Origin: JAHEYF01 sp045805185
Lineage (GTDB): Bacteria > Bacteroidota > Bacteroidia > B-17B0 > Aurantibacillaceae
Direction: 5' to 3'
Assembly (NCBI GenBank): GCA_045805185.1
Contig: JBJMLS010000229.1
Coordinates: forward strand, 1-5,485
Length of the DNA: 5,485 bases
Of the stretch, positions 5,415-5,485 are shown one piece after another. Positions within the stretch are counted from its first letter, which is position 1, and each line of letters opens with the position of its first letter. A model generated the notes under the pieces. That model had not been told where the DNA came from. It ran no database searches and was given only the letters and a program-made list of their open reading frames with translations. The position numbers and the translations under genes were made by a program.

Positions 5415-5435
5415 AACCCAATTTTATTTTGGGTT
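5415..5435. promoter_or_regulatory. Inverted repeat upstream of the sigma-factor gene
   Basis: AACCCAA (5415-5421) and TTGGGTT (5429-5435) are perfect seven-base arms around a seven-base AT spacer, 40 bases before the sigma-factor start codon. It could be an operator, a hairpin in the 5' leader, or a weak terminator of a gene outside the window; no clean T-run follows on the minus strand. The role is not resolved. Confidence 0.45.
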
Positions 5436-5485
5436 GAAAAATCCCGACTCGAAAAATTCAAAAGAATAAATTAATCTATTTGATG

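Overview
The window looks like chromosomal DNA of a member of the Bacteroidota, lineage within the phylum not determined. Supporting signs are: a bactofilin followed by AtpZ and a small four-helix membrane protein, which is the usual leader of the F-type ATP synthase cluster in that phylum; an ECF sigma factor with the C-terminal helix-turn-helix sequence style of Bacteroidota; a DUF481-type outer-membrane barrel; A-rich leaders instead of Shine-Dalgarno sequences; and a candidate TTTG-N20-TACCTTG promoter. Base composition is moderate, except for a visibly more AT-rich left end.

Layout from left to right. Positions 1-451 hold the 3' end of a plus-strand TolB/WD40-like beta-propeller gene whose start is outside the window. 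Everything else lies on the minus strand and is transcribed from right to left. Read in that order, there is an ECF sigma factor (5375-4800), then, overlapping it by four bases, a one-pass membrane protein (4803-3721) that joins a zinc-less anti-sigma-like N-terminus to a complete HtrA/trypsin-like serine protease domain. A 241-base gap follows with two small palindromic repeats. Next come a DUF481-like outer-membrane protein (3479-2730), a 114-base gap with a candidate promoter, and a tight cluster of bactofilin (2615-2199), AtpZ (2236-2009), a four-helix membrane protein (1999-1628) and a secreted C1 cysteine peptidase (1631-474). The peptidase converges on the propeller gene across only 22 bases.

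Two functional units stand out. The first is a probable cell-surface signalling pair, in which the cytoplasmic arm of the membrane protein would hold the sigma factor and its periplasmic arm is itself a protease; the two genes are probably translationally coupled. The second is an envelope/ATP-synthase leader cluster in which the place normally taken by atpB, directly after the small membrane protein, is occupied by a secreted papain-fold peptidase, again through a four-base ATGA overlap. No tRNA, rRNA, CRISPR array, insertion sequence or phage gene was seen. The functional links proposed here are inferences from domain content and gene spacing.
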